From: an uncultured Collinsella sp.
GTDB lineage: Bacteria > Actinomycetota > Coriobacteriia > Coriobacteriales > Coriobacteriaceae
Reading direction: 5' to 3'
Length of the DNA: 39,765 bases
Assembly: GCA_900541245.1 (NCBI GenBank)
Contig: UQIS01000024.1
Coordinates: forward strand, 1-39,765
A program made the translations under genes and the position numbers. Positions 32,854 to 39,765 of the stretch are shown here, one piece after another; position 1 is the first letter of the stretch, and each line of letters starts with the position of its first letter. The notes beneath the pieces are model-generated. The model made no database searches. It was given only the letters and a program-made list of their open reading frames with translations, and had not been told where the DNA came from.

Positions 32854-33075
32854 ATGAAGACGTTGGGTGACGTTAAGGTGGGCGAGAGCTCCACCATCGT
32901 CAAGCTTCACGGTGAGGGTGCGCTTCGCCGCCACCTTATGGACCTGGGGCTCATCAAGGGCACTTCGTTCAAGGTCGTGAAGGTTGCACCGCTCGGTGAT
33001 CCGGTCGAGATCAACGTGCGCGGCTACGAGCTTTCCATCCGCAAGGAGGAGGCGGCCGTCGTCGAGGTCCAGTAA
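32854..33075 (+). CDS. FeoA-family ferrous iron transport protein (second)
   Basis: Second FeoA protein, 73 aa, cytosolic. It has the full domain: KTLGDVKVGESSTIVKL, LRRHLMDLGLIKGTSFKVVK, APLGDPVEINVRGYELSIRKEEA and a short VEVQ end. The GDPVEI.VRGY.LSLR-type end is the classic FeoA signature, which the first copy has largely lost, so this one is closer to the canonical FeoA. GAAAGGGGG precedes the ATG. feoB starts 123 nt later; that gap holds a dyad and a hairpin. Confidence 0.92.
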   Translation: MKTLGDVKVGESSTIVKLHGEGALRRHLMDLGLIKGTSFKVVKVAPLGDPVEINVRGYELSIRKEEAAVVEVQ

Positions 33076-33103
33076 GGGCCCGAGGCGTATATTTCTGCAG
33101 ATA

Positions 33104-33123
33104 AAGTTAGGTTTTTCTAACTT
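33104..33123. promoter_or_regulatory. AAGTTAG/CTAACTT dyad between feoA and feoB
   Basis: AAGTTAG (33104-33110) and CTAACTT (33117-33123) flank GTTTTT; weaker symmetry extends outward to TGCA on both sides. It recalls the GTTAG/CTAAC halves of DtxR/IdeR iron boxes but is not a full match. It could also form a short RNA hairpin. Confidence 0.35.
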
Positions 33124-33152
33124 GATGCTGCAACTTTGAAGCACATTATCCA

Positions 33153-33178
33153 GCCTGCGCGGAGAAAGCAGCGCAGGC
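33153..33178 (+). other. Hairpin in the feoB leader
   Basis: GCCTGCGC (33153-33160), a 10-nt loop GGAGAAAGCA and GCGCAGGC (33171-33178) form a perfect 8-bp stem 20 nt before the feoB ATG. The loop looks like a Shine-Dalgarno, but the true one (AAGGAAGAAGG) lies after the stem. Confidence 0.5.
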
Positions 33179-33198
33179 ACACAAGGAAGAAGGATTGA

Positions 33199-35526
33199 AT
33201 GGCGGATTCTCAGATCCATGTCGCGTTGGCGGGTAACCCCAACTGCGGCAAGACCACGCTTTTCAACCTGATCACCGGCGCCAACGGCTACGTTGGCAAC
33301 TGGCCCGGCGTCACGGTTGAGAAAAAGGAGGCCAAGCTCCTAAGCGACAAGAACGTTACCATCACGGACCTCCCTGGCATCTACTCGCTTTCCCCCTACA
33401 GCCCCGAGGAGCAATGCTCGCGCGACTACCTCATGAGCGGCGAGCCCGATGTCGTCGTTCAGGTGGTCGATGCCACCAACCTCGAGCGTAACCTGTACCT
33501 GGCGCTTCAGGTTATCGAGACCGGCCTGCCCGTGGTCGTTGCCCTCAACATGGCCGATCTGGTCGAGAAGAATGGCGACAAGATCGACACCGACAAGCTC
33601 TCCAAGAAGCTCGGTTGTCCGGTCATGATGATCTCGGCTCTTAAGAACAAGGGCATCAAGGAGCTCTTCGAGCAGGTCAAAAAGTCCGCTGCTTCTAAGG
33701 GCCAGGTGCCGGAGCACAAGTTCGATTCCTCCATCGAGGATGTCCTGACGCACATCGAGAACAACCTGCCGGCAAGCGTTCCCGCCAACAAGCGCCGCTA
33801 CTACGCTGTCAAGCTGTTCGAGCGTGATGCAGACGCCTGCAAACTCATCAACCTCACCAAGGAGAAGGCCGCTCGCGTGGAGCAGCTGGTCGCCCAGTGC
33901 GAGCAGGACTGCGACGACGATGCCGAGTCCATCATCACCGGTGAGCGCTATGGCGTCATCGCGCACATCATCGATGAGTGCCTCACCAAGGCCCCGGCCA
34001 AGATGAGCACCTCCGAGAAGATCGACCGTGTGGTTACCAACCGTATCCTGGGCCTGCCGATCTTTGTGGTCATCATGTTCTGCGTGTACTACATCGCCGT
34101 TTCCACCCTGGGCGGCACGGTGACCGACTTCACCAACGACCAGCTCTTTGGCACCGACGGTTGGTATGTGCTCGGTCAGGGCCGCGACGCCTACGATGCG
34201 GCCGTCGAGGCCGCGGGCGACAACGCCGACTCGGTCGACCCGGCGCAGTACGGCCCCTATGTCCCGGGTATCACCACCGTGGTGCACGATGCCCTCGTGG
34301 CGGGCGGCACTGAGGACGGCGGTCTGGTCGATTCGCTGGTCTGCGACGGCATCGTCGGCGGTCTGGGTGCCATCTTCGGCTTTGTGCCGCAGATGTTCCT
34401 GCTCTTTGTGATGCTGTCCTTCCTGGAGGACTGCGGCTATATGGCTCGCGTCGCTTTCATCATGGACCGCGTGTTCCGCCGCTTTGGTCTGTCCGGTAAG
34501 TCCTTCATCCCCATGCTCGTGTCCTCGGGCTGCGGCGTCCCCGGCGTCATGGCCACCAAGACCATCGAGAACGAGAAGGACCGCCGCATGACGGTCATGA
34601 CCACCACGTTTATTCCCTGTGGCGCCAAGCTGCCGATCATCGCCCTGCTCATGGGTTCCATCATCGGCGATTCTTCTACCACCGCCGCGTGGATCAGCCC
34701 GCTCTTCTACTTCCTGGGCGTCTTTGCCGTCATCGCCTCGGGCCTCATGCTCAAGAAGACCAAGCTCTTCGCCGGTCGCCCGACGCCGTTTGTTATGGAG
34801 CTTCCTGCCTACCACTTCCCGGCGATCCGCTCTTGGGCGCTGCACGTGTGGGAGCGCTGCTGGGCCTTTATCAAGAAGGCCGGCACGGTCATCTTCGCGT
34901 CCACCGTCGTCGTTTGGTTCCTCTCCAACTTTGGTAGCTACAACGGTTCCTTTGGCTTCCTGCCTGCGATGGACGGCATCCCCGAGGAGTTCATGGACTA
35001 CTCCGTGCTTGCCATGCTCGGCAACCTGATCGCCTGGATCTTCGCCCCGCTCGGCTTTAGCACCTGGCAGGCAACAGCACTGTCCGTCTCGGGTCTTGTC
35101 GCCAAGGAGAACGTCGTCGCCACCGCCGGCTCGCTGCTGTCCGTCGCCGACGCGGGCGAGACCGACCCGAGCCTGTGGACCGCGTTTGCCGGCATGTTCC
35201 CCACCATGGGCGCTTGCGTTGCCTTTGGCGCCTTCAACCTGCTGTGCGCTCCGTGCTTTGCCGCCATTGGCACCATCCGCAACCAGATGGATTCCGGCAA
35301 GTGGACTGCGATCGCCATCGGTTACGAGTGCGCCTTCGCTTGGGTGATCGGCCTGTTCATCAACCAGTTCTACAACTTGCTTGTTCTGGGGCAGTTTGGT
35401 ATCTGGACGGTTGTGGCCATCGTGCTGCTGGTTGCGATGCTCTTCCAGATCTTCCGTCCCATGCCCAAGCACGCTTGGACCGACGAGGACGAGACCAACA
35501 CCGCTTCTGCTGCAGTTTCCGCTTAA
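33199..35526 (+). CDS. feoB: Ferrous iron transporter FeoB
   Basis: Main Fe2+ uptake permease, 775 aa. The cytosolic N-terminal G domain has G1 GNPNCGKTT, the switch segment NWPGVTVEKKE, G3 DLPGIYSL and G4 NMAD, followed by a helical GDI-like region to about residue 270. The membrane part carries two Gate motifs, with conserved Cys in SSGCGVPGVMATKT and in FIPCGAKLPII. The C-terminus is short and acidic. A loop at about residues 315-355 after the first TM helix is larger than in E. coli FeoB. It is the third gene of the iron cluster; a strong terminator follows at 35556. Confidence 0.96.
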   Translation: MADSQIHVALAGNPNCGKTTLFNLITGANGYVGNWPGVTVEKKEAKLLSDKNVTITDLPGIYSLSPYSPEEQCSRDYLMSGEPDVVVQVVDATNLERNLYLALQVIETGLPVVVALNMADLVEKNGDKIDTDKLSKKLGCPVMMISALKNKGIKELFEQVKKSAASKGQVPEHKFDSSIEDVLTHIENNLPASVPANKRRYYAVKLFERDADACKLINLTKEKAARVEQLVAQCEQDCDDDAESIITGERYGVIAHIIDECLTKAPAKMSTSEKIDRVVTNRILGLPIFVVIMFCVYYIAVSTLGGTVTDFTNDQLFGTDGWYVLGQGRDAYDAAVEAAGDNADSVDPAQYGPYVPGITTVVHDALVAGGTEDGGLVDSLVCDGIVGGLGAIFGFVPQMFLLFVMLSFLEDCGYMARVAFIMDRVFRRFGLSGKSFIPMLVSSGCGVPGVMATKTIENEKDRRMTVMTTTFIPCGAKLPIIALLMGSIIGDSSTTAAWISPLFYFLGVFAVIASGLMLKKTKLFAGRPTPFVMELPAYHFPAIRSWALHVWERCWAFIKKAGTVIFASTVVVWFLSNFGSYNGSFGFLPAMDGIPEEFMDYSVLAMLGNLIAWIFAPLGFSTWQATALSVSGLVAKENVVATAGSLLSVADAGETDPSLWTAFAGMFPTMGACVAFGAFNLLCAPCFAAIGTIRNQMDSGKWTAIAIGYECAFAWVIGLFINQFYNLLVLGQFGIWTVVAIVLLVAMLFQIFRPMPKHAWTDEDETNTASAAVSA

Positions 35527-35555
35527 GTCCGAATAAGGATTAACCCCTTTCCACG

Positions 35556-35588
35556 AGCCCGGGTGTCCCAGCGACACTCGGGCTTTTT
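35556..35588 (+). terminator. Intrinsic terminator after feoB
   Basis: AGCCCGGGTGTC (35556-35567) and GACACTCGGGCT (35573-35584) form a 12-bp stem with one G-T pair, a 5-nt loop and a run of five T. Confidence 0.88.
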
Positions 35589-35701
35589 GGTGGGGGAGAT
35601 GTGGCGTTTCCGCAGATAAAACTGATCAAAATAAGCCCGTCCCTTTTTGGTGGGTGGAGAATGGGGTAAAGTAAGTGGTGGTTAACTAGAGGAGGCTTGC
35701 T

Positions 35702-35902
35702 ATGGCACCTATCGATATTGTTGTACTGGCCGTTATCGGTATTGCGTTTGTTGCCGTGTGCGTGCGCATCTACCGCAAAGGCACCTGCGCCGACTGCGCT
35801 CAGGGTGGCGTTTGCACGGGGCATTGCTCCAACAAAAAGACCTGTGCCGCACTTAAGGGCGTCGACAAAATCGCCGAAGACTTGAGCCGCGGTATTCATT
35901 AG
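35702..35902 (+). CDS. FeoB-associated Cys-rich membrane protein
   Basis: Small protein of 66 aa with one N-terminal TM helix (about residues 5-22) and a cytosolic Cys-rich tail, CADCAQGGVCTGHCSNKKTC (six Cys within 20 residues). This is the layout of the family commonly encoded just after feoB and thought to help iron delivery or redox handling; its exact role is not known. GAGGAGG-like bases (AGAGGAGGC) lie about 6 nt before the ATG. It is separated from feoB by a terminator and so probably has its own promoter, or relies on read-through. Confidence 0.85.
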   Translation: MAPIDIVVLAVIGIAFVAVCVRIYRKGTCADCAQGGVCTGHCSNKKTCAALKGVDKIAEDLSRGIH

Positions 35903-36004
35903 TCGACCGGCGTTTGGGTATGTTTGGCTGCGGATGCGGCAGTTGCTGATACGATAAGTACGTTAGCAACTGCCGCCGAGCGGCTCAAACGAAAGGAACC
36001 CTGT

Positions 36005-37954
36005 ATGGAGTCTTCCGCCTATCCGATGCTCTTTAGCCCGATCAAGGTCGGTACGACCGAGGTCAAGAACCGCGTCTTTATGCCGCCGGTATCTACCAAC
36101 CTGGCCGATCACGGCTATGTGACCGACGACTTGGTCGATCATTACCGTGCCCGTGCCAAGGGCGGCGTGGGCCTGATCATCACCGAGGTCGTGACGGTCG
36201 AGCCTACCTATACCTATCTGCCGGGTGACATGTGCTGCTACGACGACACGTTTATCCCCGGCTGGGAAAAGCTCGCCGCGGCCGTCCACGAGTATGGCTG
36301 CAAGATCATGCCGCAGCTCTTCCATCCCGCCTACATGGCCTTTAACATTCCGGGCACGCCGCGCCTGATCGCTCCGTCCTTTGTGGGGCCGTCCTATGCC
36401 CGCGAGGCGCCACGCCCCATCACGGTCGACGAGATTCACGAGCTCACGCATCAGTTTGGCGACGCTGCCGTGCGTATGCAGAAGGCCGGCGTCGATGGCG
36501 TCGAGGTCCATGCGGCGCACGCCCACGGTATGCTCGGCGGCTTTTTGACTCCGCTCTACAACAAGCGCACCGACGAGTACGGCGGCTCGCTCGACGCCCG
36601 CATGCGCTTCTTGCTCGAGGTCATCGCCGAGATTCGCGAGCGCTGTGGTAAGGACTTTATCATCGACGTCCGCATCTCGGGCGATGAGTACACCGATGGC
36701 GGCCTGACCCTCAACGACATGATCTACGTCTCGCGTCGCCTGGAGAAGGCCGGCGTCGACATGATTCACGTGTCGGGCGGCACCACCATCAAGCGCGGCT
36801 CCGCGATTCCCGCCGCCGGTACGCAGCAGGCCTCGCACGCCGCTTGCTCGCGTGAGATTAAGAAGCACGTGAACATTCCCGTCGCCACCGTTGGCCGCAT
36901 TAACGAGGCATGGATTGCCGAGGAGCTGATCGAGGACGGCGCTGCCGACATCTGCATGATGGGCCGCGCCAATCTGTGCGATGCCGAGTTCTGCAATAAG
37001 GCCGCTGCCGGCAACGCCGACGACATCCGTCCCTGCATTGGCTGCCTGCGCTGCCTGAACGGCATTATGTTCGGCAAGCGCATCTCCTGCACCGTCAACC
37101 CCGATGTTGAGCGCGACGAGGCCGGTTACGAGCCTGCCGCCGAGGCCAAGAACGTACTGGTTGTGGGCGCTGGTCCTGCGGGCATGGAGGCGGCGTTCAT
37201 TGCCGCCAAGCGCGGCCACAACGTGGTGCTCGTGGATAAGCAGGACGAACCGGGCGGCGAGATGCGCATCGCGGCCGTTCCGCCGGCCAAGCAGGAACTC
37301 ACCCGCGTGATCAAGTATCAGTATCGTCGTCTGGCCGAGTCGGGCGTGAAGTGCGTCTTTGGTACCGAGCTTACTGCCGAGGACATTCAGCGTGACTACG
37401 CGGGCTACGAGGTCGTCCTGGCTTATGGCGCCGAGCCCATCGCTCCGGCCTTCATGCAGGGCTTTAAGCAGGTTATGACGGCTGACGACCTACTGGGTGG
37501 CAAGGCTTTCCCGGGCAAGAAGATCGTCATCGTGGGCGGCGGCACCGTCGGTTGCGAGACGGCAGATTACCTGGCCCCGCTGGTCAACGACCTGTCGCCG
37601 GCCAATCGCGATGTCACCGTTATCGAGATGACCAAGACGCTCGCCGCCAACGAGGGCGGCGCCGGTCGCGCGGTGCTCATCACGCGCATGCTCTCAAAGG
37701 GCGTCCACGTGCTGACCGAGGCCAAGGTGACCGAGATTACCGAGGACGCCATCAGCTACGAGAAGGATGGCGAGGTCCACACCATCGCCGATGCCGATAC
37801 ACTGGTGCTTGCCATGGGCTATCGTCCCAACACCAAGCTTGCCGACGACCTTGCCGCTGCCGGCGTTACCACCCACGTGCTGGGTGACGCCAACAAGTGT
37901 GGCAACATCCGCGACGCCATCGGCGACGGCTACAAGGTTGCCTGCGAGCTCTAG
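36005..37954 (+). CDS. OYE/FadH-like NADH:flavin oxidoreductase
   Basis: Multidomain flavoenzyme of 649 aa resembling 2,4-dienoyl-CoA reductase, trimethylamine dehydrogenase and the bile-acid enzymes BaiCD/BaiH. An FMN-binding TIM barrel (about residues 1-340) contains VHAAHAHGMLGGFLTPLYN. It is followed by a 4Fe-4S ligand set (CIGCLRC plus a Cys 12 residues later in KRISC), an FAD-binding Rossmann motif VVGAGPAGMEAAFIAA, and an NAD(P)-binding IVGGGTVGCETADYLAP. ATG 36005 is preceded by GAAAGGA; a longer frame from 35924 lacks a ribosome site. It reduces a C=C bond in some enoate or steroid-like substrate that the sequence cannot identify. It appears to be a single-gene unit. Confidence 0.9.
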   Translation: MESSAYPMLFSPIKVGTTEVKNRVFMPPVSTNLADHGYVTDDLVDHYRARAKGGVGLIITEVVTVEPTYTYLPGDMCCYDDTFIPGWEKLAAAVHEYGCKIMPQLFHPAYMAFNIPGTPRLIAPSFVGPSYAREAPRPITVDEIHELTHQFGDAAVRMQKAGVDGVEVHAAHAHGMLGGFLTPLYNKRTDEYGGSLDARMRFLLEVIAEIRERCGKDFIIDVRISGDEYTDGGLTLNDMIYVSRRLEKAGVDMIHVSGGTTIKRGSAIPAAGTQQASHAACSREIKKHVNIPVATVGRINEAWIAEELIEDGAADICMMGRANLCDAEFCNKAAAGNADDIRPCIGCLRCLNGIMFGKRISCTVNPDVERDEAGYEPAAEAKNVLVVGAGPAGMEAAFIAAKRGHNVVLVDKQDEPGGEMRIAAVPPAKQELTRVIKYQYRRLAESGVKCVFGTELTAEDIQRDYAGYEVVLAYGAEPIAPAFMQGFKQVMTADDLLGGKAFPGKKIVIVGGGTVGCETADYLAPLVNDLSPANRDVTVIEMTKTLAANEGGAGRAVLITRMLSKGVHVLTEAKVTEITEDAISYEKDGEVHTIADADTLVLAMGYRPNTKLADDLAAAGVTTHVLGDANKCGNIRDAIGDGYKVACEL

Positions 37955-37972
37955 CCAACCCCTTGGTGCGTG

Positions 37973-38018
37973 GGGGCAGGTTACTTTGCACCAACTTGGC
38001 GCATGTAAACCTGGCCCC
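37973..38018. repeat. Imperfect inverted repeat after the flavoenzyme gene
   Basis: GGGGCAGGTTACTTTGC (37973-37989) and GCGCATGTAAACCTGGCCCC (37999-38018) are imperfect inverted copies with small gaps. The GGTTTACxTTxxGC theme recalls the arms of the family B palindromes. Confidence 0.5.
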
Positions 38019-38109
38019 ATTGACGAGGTTGCCGCCATCCCAGGGCGGCTTCATGGAGTAGCGCCCGTATGCATCGAATAATTCCTCTCATAGATGCGTG
38101 GCACAAAGA

Positions 38110-38141
38110 GCCCCGAGCTCACACGAGCTCGGGGCCTTTTT
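38110..38141 (+). terminator. Intrinsic terminator after the flavoenzyme gene
   Basis: GCCCCGAGCTC (38110-38120), an ACAC loop and GAGCTCGGGGC (38125-38135) form a perfect 11-bp stem followed by C and five T. Confidence 0.9.
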
Positions 38142-38165
38142 CGTCTGGATTGGGGACGCATAGCC

Positions 38166-38290
38166 GGACGAAAACAATTTGCGTCTGGTAATAAGCGTAC
38201 GAAAGCGCAATTTACGTCTTAATTTCGGACGCAAATCAAGACGAAAACCGTTTACGTCTGCTTTAAATCCGTACGAAAACGGTTTTCGTC
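38166..38290. repeat. Array of GACGAAAA...TTTxCGTC dyads
   Basis: Four dyads follow the pattern RACGAAA-N-TTTxCGTC: 38166-38185, 38196-38217, 38240-38258 and 38271-38290. The last is nearly perfect (GTACGAAAACGGTTTTCGTC). A lone half-site, GGACGCAAAT, is at 38227-38236. The array lies between the terminator and the stop of the convergent ATPase gene, filling the gap 37955-38310 together with the other elements. It is not a CRISPR: the units are unequal and there are no spacers. Confidence 0.7.
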
Positions 38291-38310
38291 TTGCAGGGCA
38301 GTTGTCGTTT

Positions 38311-39402
38311 CTACAGTTCAGCTTCCAGTTCGGCTTTGTGCTCGTAGAGGTAGTCGCGCATGTAGGGGATGGCAAATGAGACCTTGCCGTACGAAGGAGC
38401 CTCGATAATCGATTCTCTTAACAGGCGGCTGCGGACGGAACTCACCTGTTGAGGCGTTTTGTTTAGGGCATCGGCAACCATGCTGGTCGAGCTCGTCTGC
38501 CCCAAAGACGCCATGCTCAGCAGATAAGCGATGCACGTGGGCGGAATGCGCTGCAGCGCGGGCTCAATCACCATGGCGCAGAAGCGTTCGCGTGCCGTTG
38601 CAATGCCGCGCTCGGCTTCTTCTTCTCCAATAATCGCTGTATGTGCACGTCTTGCTAACTGCCATGCGTAGTATCCAACGAGTTGGATCATGAAAGGATA
38701 GCCTTGCGTTGCCTCGGCAAGTTGGCCGGCAATACCTGGCTGCAACTCCATGCCAGACGCTTCAATGGTTTCCTCGAGGGAGTACGACACTTCGGTTACT
38801 GCCACAGCCTTCAGATCAAAGGGGAGGGCACGGCGCAAAAACGCAAGTGTCTTTCCGTTGATGATGCTTTCAATCATCGAAGGCAGCCCAGCAAAAACAA
38901 AGGCGATATCAAGGTCTTCGCCGATAACCTGCTGAATCGCAATGGAGAGCGTTCGGACCTCATCGAGCTCTGCGTCTTGAACCTCGTCGAGAGTGATGAG
39001 CAGGCCATTTCCATTCTTGGATATTGTCTGTCTCATGGCGTCGCGTAGCGATGGGCCGATTCGCTCAATATCTATGCTGCCGAGGGATATGCCAGCTACG
39101 GTGGGCTCAAATCTGGCGTGTTTGGCCTGGAATTTGGGCTGCAGCTGTTCGAGAATGCGCTGGCAAAGTCCCTCGGTTGCGACCTCTTTTATGACCGTCC
39201 AGCCACGACTTTGCGCCAAACGTGAGCACTCGTCAAGGAGGACCGTCTTGCCCGTTCCACGGACGCCGGCTATGCGCATTAGGCGCCCCGGGGCACCAGG
39301 CCCGTTGACGAGGCCCTCATTGAATTCTTCGAGCACATCTTCGCGGCCGATAATCGTGGGAGGTGTTTTACCTGCTGTGGGCTTAAAAGGGTTTGTTTGC
39401 AT
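38311..39402 (-). CDS. AAA+ ATPase with C-terminal winged helix
   Basis: Cytosolic ATPase of 363 aa. A short leader ends in PTIIGREDVLEEF, a sensor-like box common in AAA_16/Orc1-type proteins. Walker A is GVRGTGKTVLLDE (about residues 47-59) and Walker B is LLITLDEVQDAE. An Arg-rich segment follows (FLRRALPFDL). The C-terminal 75 residues (PTCIAYLLSMASLGQTSSTS to YLYEHKAELEAEL) look like a winged helix. The order matches Cdc6/Orc1-like and STAND-like ATPases. The start ATG at 39402 has AAAGGTGG 6 nt upstream; GTG 39411 overlaps that site. Its role is unknown. It stands alone, with a 10-bp repeat array upstream and a dyad array past its end. Confidence 0.8.
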   Translation of the reverse strand: MQTNPFKPTAGKTPPTIIGREDVLEEFNEGLVNGPGAPGRLMRIAGVRGTGKTVLLDECSRLAQSRGWTVIKEVATEGLCQRILEQLQPKFQAKHARFEPTVAGISLGSIDIERIGPSLRDAMRQTISKNGNGLLITLDEVQDAELDEVRTLSIAIQQVIGEDLDIAFVFAGLPSMIESIINGKTLAFLRRALPFDLKAVAVTEVSYSLEETIEASGMELQPGIAGQLAEATQGYPFMIQLVGYYAWQLARRAHTAIIGEEEAERGIATARERFCAMVIEPALQRIPPTCIAYLLSMASLGQTSSTSMVADALNKTPQQVSSVRSRLLRESIIEAPSYGKVSFAIPYMRDYLYEHKAELEAEL

Positions 39403-39420
39403 GTGAGCCACCTTTGCTCA

Positions 39421-39484
39421 AGTTATAGCAAGATATAGCAAAGTATAGCAAGATATAGCAAAGTATAGTGAGATATAGCAAAGT
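39421..39484. repeat. Ten-bp tandem repeats in the ATPase promoter region
   Basis: Six full decamers and a partial one follow the pattern AgaTATAGCA / AAGTATAGCA in strict 10-bp steps, alternating between the two forms. On the minus strand each unit reads TGCTATACTT or TGCTATATCT, which resembles an extended -10 (TGxTATACT). The array starts 19 nt before the ATPase ATG. The period equals about one helical turn, so the units present the same face of the DNA. Confidence 0.85.
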
Positions 39485-39765
39485 AAGCGCTACTCGCGGG
39501 TTTTGCGGTGGTGCTATTTTCCAAATGCCGCGCGGATAAAGCGCTGGGCGAACAGCTTGTTGGCAACTCACGAGGGCTCGGGGTGCCAATTTGGGATGGA
39601 GTAGTGCTGTGCCACGAATAGGGCCTATCTACTACGTTTAAGCCGCAGGGGTCAACCATAGTCGGCTTTTTCGAAAATCGACAAGCTGTCTACCTGCACT
39701 GATAATTGTTCTCGGGGGAAGCGGGCACTGCGGGGCGCGGCAACGGCGCGCGATTTCCGCGTCGC
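39485..39765. other. Right-hand end without a supported gene
   Basis: I see no convincing reading frame, tRNA or terminator in this stretch. A weak AAGCCG/CGGCTT inverted pair around 39639-39669 precedes a short T-run. The last 50 bases are very GC-rich and may belong to a gene that lies beyond the window. Confidence 0.3.

Noticed and set aside
39421..39484. CRISPR array or leader
   Set aside because: The units are 10 bp with no spacers, and there are no cas genes nearby.
39423..39659. Minus-strand frames at the right end
   Set aside because: They run through the decamer repeats, have no family resemblance and no ribosome binding site.

Overview
This 39.8 kb window looks like chromosomal DNA from a high-GC gut actinobacterium of the Coriobacteriia, most like Collinsella. 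That placement is inferred from protein flavour (paired YhgE/Pip proteins, a nickel-pincer lactate racemase locus, VanR/VanS-like and PhoB/PhoR-like two-component pairs, an OYE/FadH-type oxidoreductase, FeoA-FeoA-FeoB plus a small Cys-rich protein), GC-rich third positions and strong GGAGG-type ribosome binding sites. It was not tested by a database search. No rRNA, tRNA, CRISPR array, prophage or insertion sequence was recognised.

Layout. 222-5370: a VanR/VanS-like pair, then pstB and a PhoB/PhoR-like pair; the PhoB-like gene has an in-frame amber stop at codon 34. 5578-7642: a Wzz-like / BY-kinase / PHP-phosphatase trio for polysaccharide control, with no glycosyltransferases nearby. 7681-10408: a GNAT acetyltransferase and htpG, which has a terminator-like hairpin in its leader. 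10775-15781: two abutting YhgE/Pip membrane proteins, bracketed by two copies of a ~147 bp structured repeat (family A). 16195-19419: a DMT exporter, an M20 amidohydrolase and an MFS gene with an internal deletion. 19724-24108: hisS and ppc, each preceded by inverted repeats. 24528-29149: the lactate racemase locus, with larA-larD on + and larB-larC-tetR on -. larA-larD is bracketed by two 127 bp palindromes (family B). larE is not in the window, and LarC lacks its usual C-terminal domain. 29264-31943: serB (-) and aspS (+), divergent. 32087-35902: an HPr-like protein with Asp at position 46, then the ferrous-iron uptake cluster. 36005-37954: an OYE/FadH-like flavoenzyme. 38311-39402: an AAA+/winged-helix ATPase on -, with a 10-bp-periodic repeat array in its promoter region and an array of GACGAAAA dyads beyond its 3' end.

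How the parts may work together. LarB and LarC build the nickel-pincer cofactor for LarA (with LarE, presumably elsewhere), and LarD is a candidate lactic acid channel. A TetR-family gene closes the larBC operon, and a perfect 11-bp dyad in the larB promoter region is a plausible operator for it. The Feo genes form one iron-uptake unit, with candidate operators upstream and internally.

The most unusual signal is in the intergenic DNA. The two family B palindromes have 29-bp perfect arms that differ at 9 positions, yet every change is compensated on the opposite arm; two more compensated changes lie in the inner stem. Family A also shows a compensated stem change. These look like structurally maintained repeat elements, and each family brackets a two-gene operon here.
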